A DNA stretch of 50,147 nt from Porphyromonadaceae bacterium UBA7042 (lineage in GTDB: Bacteria > Bacteroidota > Bacteroidia > Bacteroidales > Muribaculaceae), in assembly GCA_002494015.1 (NCBI GenBank), contig DLAR01000053.1, positions 1 through 50,147 on the forward strand, given 5' to 3'. A program made the position numbers and the translations under genes. The notes beneath the pieces are model-generated. The model did no database searches. It saw nothing but the letters and a program-made list of their open reading frames with translations, and was not told the DNA's origin. Positions within the stretch are counted from its first letter, which is position 1, and each line of letters starts with the position of its first letter. Positions 1 through 7,327 of this stretch are shown here, piece after piece.

Positions 1-3
1 TTG

Positions 4-19
4 TTTTTAAACAACCTCT
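4..19. repeat. 16-base repeat, copy 1 (TTTTTAAACAACCTCT)
   Basis: These 16 bases recur exactly at 27646-27661, and the flanks are partly alike (TG, one variable base, the 16-mer, one variable base, then AAT). Read on the minus strand it is AGAGGTTGTTTAAAAA. A related AGAGGGTGTTT lies at 50043. The copy supplies the TAA that closes the reading frame just upstream of the FtsZ-like gene. It may be the end of a mobile element or a dispersed intergenic repeat; two copies alone cannot decide. Confidence 0.4.
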
Positions 20-40
20 AAATCCTTTGGATATGACGGC

Positions 41-646
41 TTGGAGGCGCGTGTCGTGACCTCGTTCCGTGAAATCTCTCCTGCCGACGATGACAAGATG
101 GTGATAGTCTTGGCTATCGACCGTCATGACGGACTTGTCGATTTGTTGAGATCATTCTATCAGGCCGGAGTACTGACACTGCTGATAACAGACCGCGATA
201 TCAATCTTCCGCCTGACGTATGCGATTCTCGCACAACAGTTTCTGCCGATAAGTTTGTCGAGACTGTCAAAGACTTGGTAACGCCGATATTCAATAACGG
301 AATGATAAATCTGGATTTCAATGACCAGTCGATTACACTTCGCAACACATCCAAGTTTGTCGTGTGCACGGCCGATGCTCGTGGTGGAGACAGCCGCATA
401 GCCGATGCCGTTGCCTCATTCCCGGGCAAAATCCCTGACCGAAAGCATGTCGAGAGAATGTTATGGTCCATAACCCATAACAGAAAACTCAATCCACCGC
501 TGGCGATAAAAGAAATCGCCCCCATTACCGAGTTCATAAAGTCACTCCCCGAAACCATCGACATCGTGTGGGGCGTACTGATTGACGACTCCCTCCCCGG
601 CGACACGGTGCGCCTGTCAATAATCGTCGCCGGGAAGGAACTGTGA
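41..646 (+). CDS. FtsZ/tubulin-like protein lacking the GTP-binding half
   Basis: The protein has 201 residues if it starts at the TTG at 41. An ATG at 98 (residue 20) is the first good alternative. Residues 87-95 (GMINLDFND) match the FtsZ T7 synergy loop, and the NxDxxD catalytic pattern is intact (N90, D92, D95). Residues 173-185 (IDIVWGVLIDDSL) and the final strand RLSIIVAG match the FtsZ C-terminal domain, and residues 44-55 resemble the FtsZ strand before helix H6. The GGGTGTG phosphate loop and everything N-terminal to it are absent. An in-frame TAA at 8-10 prevents extension upstream. It is therefore either the 3' remnant of a broken ftsZ paralogue or a compact pseudo-FtsZ unable to bind GTP on its own. 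The similarity is clear by eye; function is unknown. Confidence 0.6.
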   Translation: MEARVVTSFREISPADDDKMVIVLAIDRHDGLVDLLRSFYQAGVLTLLITDRDINLPPDVCDSRTTVSADKFVETVKDLVTPIFNNGMINLDFNDQSITLRNTSKFVVCTADARGGDSRIADAVASFPGKIPDRKHVERMLWSITHNRKLNPPLAIKEIAPITEFIKSLPETIDIVWGVLIDDSLPGDTVRLSIIVAGKEL

Positions 647-692
647 TGCATCCACATTGACACACAACCCCACAACCTCTATCTGAATCTGC

Positions 693-736
693 TGCACGGC
701 GGGATTGCTGTTAAAGTAATGGCATCCCGCTGTGCA
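693..736 (+). terminator. Hairpin after the FtsZ-like gene
   Basis: Arms at 693-705 and 724-736 pair over 13 positions with one G-U pair, around an 18-base loop. An AT-rich tail follows but there is no clean T-run. It probably ends transcription of the FtsZ-like gene before the fur promoter. Confidence 0.5.
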
Positions 737-799
737 TATCAATTATATATCTCTAAAATTGTTATTTTTATGGGATGAAAGAGGAATTTTTGTTTAAAA

Positions 800-831
800 T
801 TTGCAATTTAGGGGCATAGGTATTAATTTTG
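800..831 (+). promoter_or_regulatory. Bacteroidota-type promoter of fur-purA
   Basis: TTTG at 800-803 and TAATTTTG at 824-831 are separated by 20 bases, matching the -33/-7 consensus. The -7 box ends only 7 bases before the fur ATG, so the predicted mRNA has almost no leader. Confidence 0.7.
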
Positions 832-838
832 TGGAGCA

Positions 839-1333
839 ATGAACGAGGAGAAAATCCGCAGTGCCGCCCATGCGGCGTTTACCGGTTATATGACGCAGCG
901 CCGGTTGCGCAAAACCCCCGAGCGCTACGCGATTCTCGATAAAGTCATGGAGATGAATTCCCATTTCTTTATCGAATCGCTTTACTCGGCTCTTGACGAG
1001 GACGGTTACCATGTGAGCCGGGCCACGGTCTACAACACAATCGAGCTGCTGATTGATGCCGGGCTCGTGCGCCGTCACACTTTTGGCAACACCCCGGCTC
1101 AGTATGAAAAGGTAGCCGGCATCGGCAATCATCATCACTTGGTGTGTTCCCGTTGCGGGAAAGTGCGTGAGGTCAAGGATTCCGAGTTGGTGAATCAGTT
1201 GAATTCCAAACGTTACCCGTCATTTCATGCGGCTTACTTCGACCTCTATATCTACGGCGTGTGCAGCGGGTGTCTCAGGCGCGTGTCACGCTCCAAAAAA
1301 CAGAATAACAATAAACCAAACGACAAAATATAA
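839..1333 (+). CDS. fur: Fur-family transcriptional repressor
   Basis: This is a 164-residue metal-dependent repressor of the Fur/PerR/Zur family. Residues 20-80 hold the winged helix, with the family signature RKTPERYAIL and the recognition helix SRATVYNTIELL. The dimerisation domain has the His cluster at 98-100, the structural zinc pair C103/C106 and the second pair C142/C145. The C-terminus is Lys/Asn-rich. It overlaps nothing and stops 3 bases before purA, so the two are co-transcribed; fur-purA adjacency is common in Bacteroidales. M18 (MTQRRLRKTP) is a possible shorter start, but the longer N-terminus fits relatives. The family is certain; which metal or peroxide it senses cannot be told from the sequence. 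Confidence 0.9.
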   Translation: MNEEKIRSAAHAAFTGYMTQRRLRKTPERYAILDKVMEMNSHFFIESLYSALDEDGYHVSRATVYNTIELLIDAGLVRRHTFGNTPAQYEKVAGIGNHHHLVCSRCGKVREVKDSELVNQLNSKRYPSFHAAYFDLYIYGVCSGCLRRVSRSKKQNNNKPNDKI

Positions 1334-1336
1334 CTT

Positions 1337-2608
1337 ATGAAAGTTGACGTATTGCTCGGCCTCCAGTGGGGCGACGAAGGCAAGGGAAAAGTTGTTGATG
1401 TGCTCACTCCGCGTTATGATGCCGTGGCTCGTTTTCAAGGCGGCCCAAATGCCGGACACACTCTCGAATTTGAAGGCAAAAAGTATGTGTTGCGTTCCAT
1501 CCCGTCGGGAATATTCCAGCACGGACAGATTAATGTGATTGGCAACGGCGTGGTTCTCGACCCGGTGCTGTTCCGCGAGGAAGCCGAGGCGCTTGAAAAG
1601 AGCGGAATCGACCTCCGCCGCGTGCTCCGCATTTCCAAGAAAGTGCACCTTATCGCGCCCACGCACCGTCTGCTCGACGCTGCCAATGAAAAAGCAAAAG
1701 GTGGTGCTAAAATCGGCACTACCGGAAAGGGTATCGGCCCGACTTATACTGACAAAATCTCCCGCAACGGTCTGCGACTCGGAGATGTGTACCATAATTT
1801 CAAGGAAAAATATTCGACCATGCGCAACACCCATCTTGCGCGCCTGAAAGCGTTGAATGCCGTTCCCGAAAATCTTGAAGAACTTGAAGAAAAATGGCTT
1901 GATGCCGTGATGTACATGAAAGGATTTCAGATTGTCGACTCTGAATTCCTGATTGACGACCTGTTGCGTCAGGGAAAATCAATTCTCTGCGAGGGCGCGC
2001 AAGGAACCCTGCTTGACATCGATTTCGGCTCATATCCCTTCGTGACATCATCCAACACCATCTGTGCCGGAGCCTGCTCGGGCCTTGGCATCGCCCCCAA
2101 CAAAATCGGGGAGGTGTTTGGCATATTCAAAGCCTACTGTACCCGCGTTGGCAGCGGGCCTTTCCCCACCGAGCTTTTCGACGCTGTCGGCAAGCGCATC
2201 CGTGACCTCGGCCATGAATATGGCGCGGTTACAGGCCGTGAACGCCGCTGTGGATGGATTGACCTCGTGGCCCTGCGCTACTCCATCATGCTCAACGGTG
2301 TCACTCAGCTCATTATGATGAAGAGCGACGTGCTTGACGACTTTGACGAAATCAAGGCATGTACCGCTTACCGCATCGGTGGTCAGGAAACACGCCGTTT
2401 CCCCTATTCAATCGATGAGGCAATCGAACCCGTATATGAGACACTGCCCGGCTGGAAAACCGACATGACCTCGATGCAGAGCGAGGATGAGTTCCCCGTT
2501 GAGTTCAAGAATTACATCGACTTCCTTGAACGCGAGCTTGAAACACCCATCACCATTGTTTCAATCGGTCCCGACCGCAAGCAGACTATCATCCGCAAAA
2601 AGCACTGA
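1337..2608 (+). CDS. purA: Adenylosuccinate synthetase
   Basis: PurA (423 residues, usual length) joins IMP and aspartate using GTP to make adenylosuccinate, the first committed step to AMP, in the cytoplasm. The N-terminal motif WGDEGKGK (residues 11-18) carries the catalytic Asp13, and NAGHT holds His41. TTGKGIGPTYTDK and the region ending in GRERRCGW are also diagnostic. It begins 3 bases after fur and ends 33 bases before a strong hairpin, so it is the last gene of the fur-purA unit. No truncation or unusual residue is visible. Confidence 0.97.
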   Translation: MKVDVLLGLQWGDEGKGKVVDVLTPRYDAVARFQGGPNAGHTLEFEGKKYVLRSIPSGIFQHGQINVIGNGVVLDPVLFREEAEALEKSGIDLRRVLRISKKVHLIAPTHRLLDAANEKAKGGAKIGTTGKGIGPTYTDKISRNGLRLGDVYHNFKEKYSTMRNTHLARLKALNAVPENLEELEEKWLDAVMYMKGFQIVDSEFLIDDLLRQGKSILCEGAQGTLLDIDFGSYPFVTSSNTICAGACSGLGIAPNKIGEVFGIFKAYCTRVGSGPFPTELFDAVGKRIRDLGHEYGAVTGRERRCGWIDLVALRYSIMLNGVTQLIMMKSDVLDDFDEIKACTAYRIGGQETRRFPYSIDEAIEPVYETLPGWKTDMTSMQSEDEFPVEFKNYIDFLERELETPITIVSIGPDRKQTIIRKKH

Positions 2609-2641
2609 ATCAGTTAGAAACACTTTGTATAATACATGTCA

Positions 2642-2674
2642 AAGTTATGCCGCCTCATCGAGGCGGCATAACTT
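2642..2674 (+). terminator. Perfect 15-bp hairpin after purA
   Basis: Arms 2642-2656 and 2660-2674 are perfectly complementary around a 3-base loop. No T-run follows. It is the likely end of the fur-purA transcript. Confidence 0.7.
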
Positions 2675-2779
2675 AAAATTCAAGTAGATGTTCAGATTAA
2701 GTGCATATCAACATCCCTCGGCATCTACTGTAAGCATATTCTCGTTTTAAATAGAACATCCACTTAACATTTAATTACC

Positions 2780-4024
2780 ATGGCAAAAGTTAAACCGTTC
2801 AAGGGGGTACGTCCTCCGCGCGAAATGGTCACCGAGGTGGCCTCGCGTCCCTACGACGTTCTTAATTCTGAAGAAGCACGCTGCGAGGCCGAGGGTAATC
2901 CGCGCTCGCTTTACCACATCATCAAGCCCGAGATTGATTTCCCGCCTGAAACCGACGAGCACGCCCCCGAAGTCTATGACAAGGCTGTCGAAAATTTCAA
3001 CGCGTTTCAGAAAAACGGCTGGCTTGTTCAGGACGAGGAGGAACATTATTATATTTATGCGCAGACTATGAATGGCCGCACACAATATGGCATCGTGGTT
3101 GCCGCCAATGTGGCCGATTACATGGAAGGACGCATCAAAAAGCATGAGCTGACCCGCCGTGACAAAGAGGAAGACCGCATGAAACATGTGCGCATTAATA
3201 ATGCCAATGTCGAGCCTGTTTTCTTCGCGTTCCCTGACAACGACGTGCTTGAAGCTGTCATTAAGGAGACCACAGCCAAAGAACCCGAATATGATTTTGT
3301 CGCTCCCGACGGTTTCGGCCATCATTTTTGGGTAATCGACTCTCCTGAGACAATCGCCCGCGTTACCGAGGAATTTGAAAAGATTCCTTACCTATATATA
3401 GCCGACGGCCATCACCGCTCGGCAGCAGCTGCCCTTGTCGGTCACGAAAAGGCTCAGAACAACCCCGATCACCACGGTGACGAAGAGTACAATTACTTCC
3501 TCGCCGTCGCTTTCCCTGCCTCCCATCTCAATATCATCGACTATAACCGCGTCGTGAAAGACCTGAACGGCCTGACTCCTGAGGAATTCCTTGCACGGCT
3601 TGACGAAAATTTCATTGTCGAGCTCAAGGGTGTAGAAGAATATCGCCCCGGCGCGCTCCACAATTTCTCGCTATATCTTGGCGGCAAGTGGTATTCGCTG
3701 ACAGCGAAACCGGGTACATATAACGACAATGACCCCATCGGAGTCCTTGATGTCACAATCTCGTCTGACCTCATCCTCCGCGATATTCTCGGCATCACCG
3801 ACCTGCGTAGCGACAAGCGCATTGACTTCGTCGGCGGCATCCGTGGCCTCGGCGAGCTGAAACGCCGTGTCGATTCCAGCGAAATGGCTATGGCCCTCGC
3901 GCTTTTCCCGGTGTCGATGAAACAGCTTATGGACATTGCCGACAGTGGCAACATCATGCCCCCCAAGACAACATGGTTTGAACCGAAACTACGTTCGGGA
4001 CTCGTAATTCACAAACTTGATTAA
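2780..4024 (+). CDS. DUF1015 family protein
   Basis: This 414-residue cytoplasmic protein of the DUF1015 family (PF06245) has no established activity. Recognisable family segments are the N-terminal KPFKGVRPPREMV, ASRPYDVLNSEEAR, LTRRDKEEDRMKHV and the central YIADGHHRSAAAA, which looks like an active- or binding-site His cluster. There is no signal peptide. In many Bacteroidales this gene follows serC/serA; here it stands alone between purA and a GH43 gene, with its own upstream gap of about 170 bases. I see no clear TAnnTTTG promoter in that gap. Length and ends look normal. Confidence 0.85.
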   Translation: MAKVKPFKGVRPPREMVTEVASRPYDVLNSEEARCEAEGNPRSLYHIIKPEIDFPPETDEHAPEVYDKAVENFNAFQKNGWLVQDEEEHYYIYAQTMNGRTQYGIVVAANVADYMEGRIKKHELTRRDKEEDRMKHVRINNANVEPVFFAFPDNDVLEAVIKETTAKEPEYDFVAPDGFGHHFWVIDSPETIARVTEEFEKIPYLYIADGHHRSAAAALVGHEKAQNNPDHHGDEEYNYFLAVAFPASHLNIIDYNRVVKDLNGLTPEEFLARLDENFIVELKGVEEYRPGALHNFSLYLGGKWYSLTAKPGTYNDNDPIGVLDVTISSDLILRDILGITDLRSDKRIDFVGGIRGLGELKRRVDSSEMAMALALFPVSMKQLMDIADSGNIMPPKTTWFEPKLRSGLVIHKLD

Positions 4025-4039
4025 ACACCATCAAATAGC

Positions 4040-4069
4040 TTGACAAAGGCACACAGAGAAATATCTTTG
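4040..4069 (+). promoter_or_regulatory. Promoter of the GH43 gene
   Basis: TATCTTTG at 4062-4069 is a good -7 box, and TTGA at 4040-4043 is a weaker -33 match about 19 bases upstream. The predicted transcript starts near 4075, about 20 bases before the ATG. Confidence 0.55.
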
Positions 4070-4079
4070 CGTGCCTTTG
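4044..4079. repeat. Inverted repeat spanning the GH43 promoter
   Basis: CAAAGGCAC (4044-4052) and GTGCCTTTG (4071-4079) are perfect 9-base arms either side of the -7 box. It may be the DUF1015 terminator or an operator for a regulator of the GH43 gene. Confidence 0.45.
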
Positions 4080-4097
4080 TTCAAATATCTTTATGTA

Positions 4098-5660
4098 ATG
4101 AAAAAACTTTTTCTCCCCATTGCCGCCGCTCTGACTGCGGTAGCCTCTATGGCCGCCGGCGGATACAAAAACCCTGTAATACCCGGTTTCTACCCTGATC
4201 CCAGCGTGGCGCGGGTAGGGGATGACTTTTACCTCGTCACCAGCACGTTCCAGTATTTTCCCGGTGTCCCGATTTTCCACAGCCGCGACCTTGTTAACTG
4301 GGAACAGATCGGAAACGTCCTCGATCGTCCCGAGCAGCTGCCTCTTGACGGAGCCGACAGCTGGGGCGGCATTTACGCACCTACAATCCGTTATAACGAC
4401 GGCACGTTCTACATGATTACGACCAATGTCACCGGTGGTGGCAATTTCCTCGTCACGGCTACTGACCCCCGTGGCCCTTGGAGCAACCCGGTGTGGTTGA
4501 AACAGGGCGGAATCGACCCGTCGCTCTATTTTGAAGATGGCAAGTGCTACATGGTCAGCAATCCTGAGAATTGTATCCGGCTCTGTGAAATCGACCCTGT
4601 GACGGGTGAGCAGCTCACCGAGTCCAAGCGGCTTTGGGAAGGAACAGGGGGCCGTTTTCCCGAGGCTCCCCACATTTATAAAAAGGATGGCTGGTACTAT
4701 CTGCTTATCGCCGAAGGGGGGACTGAACCGGGTCACGGTGTCACAATTGCCCGCAGCCGCAATATCGACGGCCCGTATACAGCCAATCCCTCCAATCCTA
4801 TTCTATCCCATTTCAACTGCGTCGGACAGCACAACCCGATTCAGGGCACTGGCCACGCCGACCTGTTTCAGGCTCCCGACGGCAGCTGGTGGCTCGTGTG
4901 TCTCGGTTTCCGTCATCAGAACGGCAATCACCACCTCCTCGGGCGCGAAACTTATCTTGCGCCCGTCCGCTGGGATGAAAACGCATGGCCGGTAGTCAAC
5001 GGCAACGGCACGATTTCACTTGACATGGATGTGCCCACACTCCCTCTCGCCACCGTCAACGACCGTCCCTCCCGCGAGGAATTTGACGGCGACCGCCTCG
5101 GCTATGAATGGGTGCATGTGCGTAATCCGCATCTTGAAAACTTCCGGCTTAAAAACGGAAAATTGGAAATTACCCCTACGCCTGTGACTCTTTTTGACAC
5201 CCATGATAGCCCGTCGGTAGTCATGCGCCGTCAGCAGCACATCAATTTCACTGCCGATACACGCGTGAATCTGAAAGATGCCACTCCCGGCACCGAGGCC
5301 GGTATGACAATCTATGCCTGCGATCCGTCCCATTATGATATATTTGTCAATACATTGGACGACGGGACACGTCAGCTTGTCGTGCGATACGGTCTCAATG
5401 AGTTGCGACACACCGAAACATTCCCGCTCCCGGCGCGCGGGAGTGTTGACCTGCGTGTCACCGGCACTCCCGAGCAGTATATCCTCTCCTATTCCACCGA
5501 CGGCGGCAAATCTTTTAACGAGGCCGGCCGCCTGAACACCCGCTATCTCAGCACCGAGACAGCCGGAGGTTTCACCGGGACAATGATAGGTCTGTATTCC
5601 ACCTCCCCGTCGGGTAAAGGGCGCAGCGAATTTGACTTTTTCGACTATAAGGGAGAATAG
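4098..5660 (+). CDS. Secreted glycoside hydrolase family 43 (xylosidase/arabinofuranosidase type)
   Basis: The protein has 520 residues from the ATG at 4098; a GTG at 4071 in frame would spoil the signal peptide. Residues 1-20 are a signal peptide. The five-bladed GH43 propeller follows with the general base Asp34 (FYPDPS), the pKa-modulating Asp140 (GGIDPS) and the general acid Glu189 (RFPEAPH). From about residue 330 a beta-sandwich module of the kind found after GH43 catalytic domains is visible. Family members remove xylose or arabinofuranose from xylan or arabinan side chains; the substrate here is not decidable by eye. It stands alone with its own promoter and no SusCD neighbour. Its stop codon is TAG, which shows that TAG is an ordinary stop in this genome. 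Confidence 0.9.
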   Translation: MKKLFLPIAAALTAVASMAAGGYKNPVIPGFYPDPSVARVGDDFYLVTSTFQYFPGVPIFHSRDLVNWEQIGNVLDRPEQLPLDGADSWGGIYAPTIRYNDGTFYMITTNVTGGGNFLVTATDPRGPWSNPVWLKQGGIDPSLYFEDGKCYMVSNPENCIRLCEIDPVTGEQLTESKRLWEGTGGRFPEAPHIYKKDGWYYLLIAEGGTEPGHGVTIARSRNIDGPYTANPSNPILSHFNCVGQHNPIQGTGHADLFQAPDGSWWLVCLGFRHQNGNHHLLGRETYLAPVRWDENAWPVVNGNGTISLDMDVPTLPLATVNDRPSREEFDGDRLGYEWVHVRNPHLENFRLKNGKLEITPTPVTLFDTHDSPSVVMRRQQHINFTADTRVNLKDATPGTEAGMTIYACDPSHYDIFVNTLDDGTRQLVVRYGLNELRHTETFPLPARGSVDLRVTGTPEQYILSYSTDGGKSFNEAGRLNTRYLSTETAGGFTGTMIGLYSTSPSGKGRSEFDFFDYKGE

Positions 5661-5684
5661 GTCAGACACCCTCTTGATAAAACT

Positions 5685-5718
5685 GCGAGTCGGCTTGAAT
5701 AACTTCAAGCCGACTCGC
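5685..5718. terminator. Bidirectional hairpin between GH43 and MATE genes
   Basis: Perfect 15-base arms at 5685-5699 and 5704-5718 surround a 4-base loop, in the 62-base gap between two converging genes. It can serve both strands. Confidence 0.75.
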
Positions 5719-5722
5719 GCTG

Positions 5723-7063
5723 TTATTTCCGCAGGGTTGAATATAGATATGTCACACAGATTGTCGCCAGTGTCACTGCCTCGGATACCGGAATCGCGGC
5801 CCAGATTCCCCATCCGGGGAAAACAGCGGGCAGACGCAGAAACATCGGGACCAAAACGATGATTCCGCGCATCAGTGTAAACAGCATTGCCTTTAAAGCT
5901 TTTTCGATGCTTTGGTAATAGCCGATAAACGAGATGTTGGCGGCGAAAAACACCGCGCATGTCGAGTAAACCGGCAGACCGTAGATGGCAAGTTGTCCCG
6001 CCTCGCAATCAGGGTCGATAAAAAGAGTCACAATCCCTTTTGCCCCCAGCGCGATGCAAAGCCATGCGATAACACCGCACACTGCCGCCACTTTCAGACT
6101 GAGCCGGAACGCCATGCCGACACGGTCCGTTGACCCTGCGCCGTAATTGTAGCTGATAATGGGCTGGGCCGATTGAGCCACTGCGTTGCTCATCATGAAC
6201 ATCAGCGGAAACAGATAACAGGCGATACTGAAAGCTGCCACGCCCGTCTCGCCATAATGTTTCATGAAAACATAGTTGCCTGTAAGCATCATCACCGACA
6301 TGGCAATCTCCGTTATAAAGGCCGACGAGCCTATGCATATCTGCCGCCATGTGTTGACAAAGAACCCTTTCCCGTCCCATCTGAATTTCAGGACGTAGGA
6401 AAATCTCAGAAAATAGGCGAGAACCATGAACGTACCGATGGCTATGCTTATCGATGTCGCCATTGCCGCGCCTTTGACCCCCATTCCGCATGGGAACATG
6501 AGGTAATAGTCAAGAACAATGTTGATTACCGCCGGGATAATGTTGCAGAACATGGCAAATTTTGGTGAACCGTCGAGACGTATCACCATCATCCCTATGC
6601 ACTCGAAGGTCAGGAAAAACAGTCCCGGAATCAGCCACGTCAGGTAATCCATCGCTCCCGGCAGCAGCGCGTCGGAGCAGCCGAGTATACGGGCGGTTTC
6701 TTCACGGAACAGTGCCAAGACCGCGACAAGAATGGTTACAATAACCAGCGAGAGCACACAAGCCTGTGTCATGTTCACGCTTGCCCTTTTGCCGTCACCC
6801 TGTGCTATGGCGATTCCCGCGACAACCGACGACCCGATGCCGAACATCAGTCCCGAGCCTGTGACAACCATGAACAGCGGCGCGATTATATTGACCGCCG
6901 CAATACCGTTTGGCCCCACTCCCTGCCCGACGAATATACCGTCGATAATAGTAATCAGCACATTAAAAATCAATCCCAGCAGCGTCGGGAAAAACATTTT
7001 GGAAAACAGCCGGCTGATTTTGCCACCGGCATAGTCAAGACCTGTTTTTTCGTTCTGTTCCAT
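5723..7063 (-). CDS. MATE family efflux transporter
   Basis: This is a 446-residue inner-membrane antiporter with about 12 hydrophobic segments, of the MATE (NorM/DinF-like) superfamily that exports cationic drugs or metabolites using Na+ or H+. The start at 7063 (MEQNEKTGLDYAG) is chosen because family homology begins just after it; an in-frame codon 16 residues upstream would lie inside the structured leader. Recognisable parts are the first helix with FPTLLGLIFNVLITIIDGIFVGQ, the loop GPNGIAAVN and the mid-protein segment SYNYGAGS. It diverges from purT. The roughly 95-base leader has two hairpins, suggesting regulation after initiation. The substrate is unknown. Confidence 0.88.
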   Translation of the reverse strand: MEQNEKTGLDYAGGKISRLFSKMFFPTLLGLIFNVLITIIDGIFVGQGVGPNGIAAVNIIAPLFMVVTGSGLMFGIGSSVVAGIAIAQGDGKRASVNMTQACVLSLVIVTILVAVLALFREETARILGCSDALLPGAMDYLTWLIPGLFFLTFECIGMMVIRLDGSPKFAMFCNIIPAVINIVLDYYLMFPCGMGVKGAAMATSISIAIGTFMVLAYFLRFSYVLKFRWDGKGFFVNTWRQICIGSSAFITEIAMSVMMLTGNYVFMKHYGETGVAAFSIACYLFPLMFMMSNAVAQSAQPIISYNYGAGSTDRVGMAFRLSLKVAAVCGVIAWLCIALGAKGIVTLFIDPDCEAGQLAIYGLPVYSTCAVFFAANISFIGYYQSIEKALKAMLFTLMRGIIVLVPMFLRLPAVFPGWGIWAAIPVSEAVTLATICVTYLYSTLRK

Positions 7064-7090
7064 AATATTGTTACACAAAAAAATAAGACC

Positions 7091-7145
7091 GAATAAGATA
7101 CCCGGGCGCACCCGACATCTTATCCAGCCAAATAGTTGCGACTAT
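7091..7145 (-). promoter_or_regulatory. Structured leader of the MATE gene (two hairpins)
   Basis: On the minus strand the leader first forms ATAGT/ACTAT around a 4-base loop (7132-7145). It then forms a longer hairpin with outer arms ATAAGAT/ATCTTAT (7093-7099 and 7117-7123) and a GC-rich inner stem. A T-rich run lies about 10 bases further on, before the ATG at 7063. The arrangement resembles an attenuator or a small riboswitch. It does not match a riboswitch class that I can recognise. Confidence 0.45.
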
Positions 7146-7165
7146 CTACCCTCCGATGATCACTG

Positions 7166-7197
7166 CAAAGGTAGCAAATTTAATCCGGATACACAAT
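7166..7197 (-). promoter_or_regulatory. Promoter of the MATE gene
   Basis: On the minus strand ATTG (7197-7194) and TACCTTTG (7173-7166) are 20 bases apart. Transcription should start near 7160, leaving a leader of about 95 bases. Confidence 0.6.
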
Positions 7198-7268
7198 ACA
7201 CTCTCCAATGGCACTTTCACAATAGGTTCCTTTAGAGGGTTTGATTTTCCCGAAATGTTGACAAACGG

Positions 7269-7300
7269 TTTTCGGATATGGAGTAAAATCACTAACTTTG
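7269..7300 (+). promoter_or_regulatory. Promoter of purT
   Basis: TAACTTTG at 7293-7300 is a clear -7 box; TTTT at 7269-7272 sits 20 bases upstream as a weaker -33 box. The predicted leader is about 20 bases. Confidence 0.55.
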
Positions 7301-7327
7301 CATACCCAATATTCATCACTGACAATT

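Noticed and set aside
5016..6008. 330-codon minus-strand frame across the end of GH43 and the MATE gene
   Set aside because: It spans a terminator hairpin and two real genes in other frames.
7091..7145. Guanidine-II (mini-ykkC) riboswitch in the MATE leader
   Set aside because: Two hairpins are present, but their loops are CGCA and TGCG, not ACGR.
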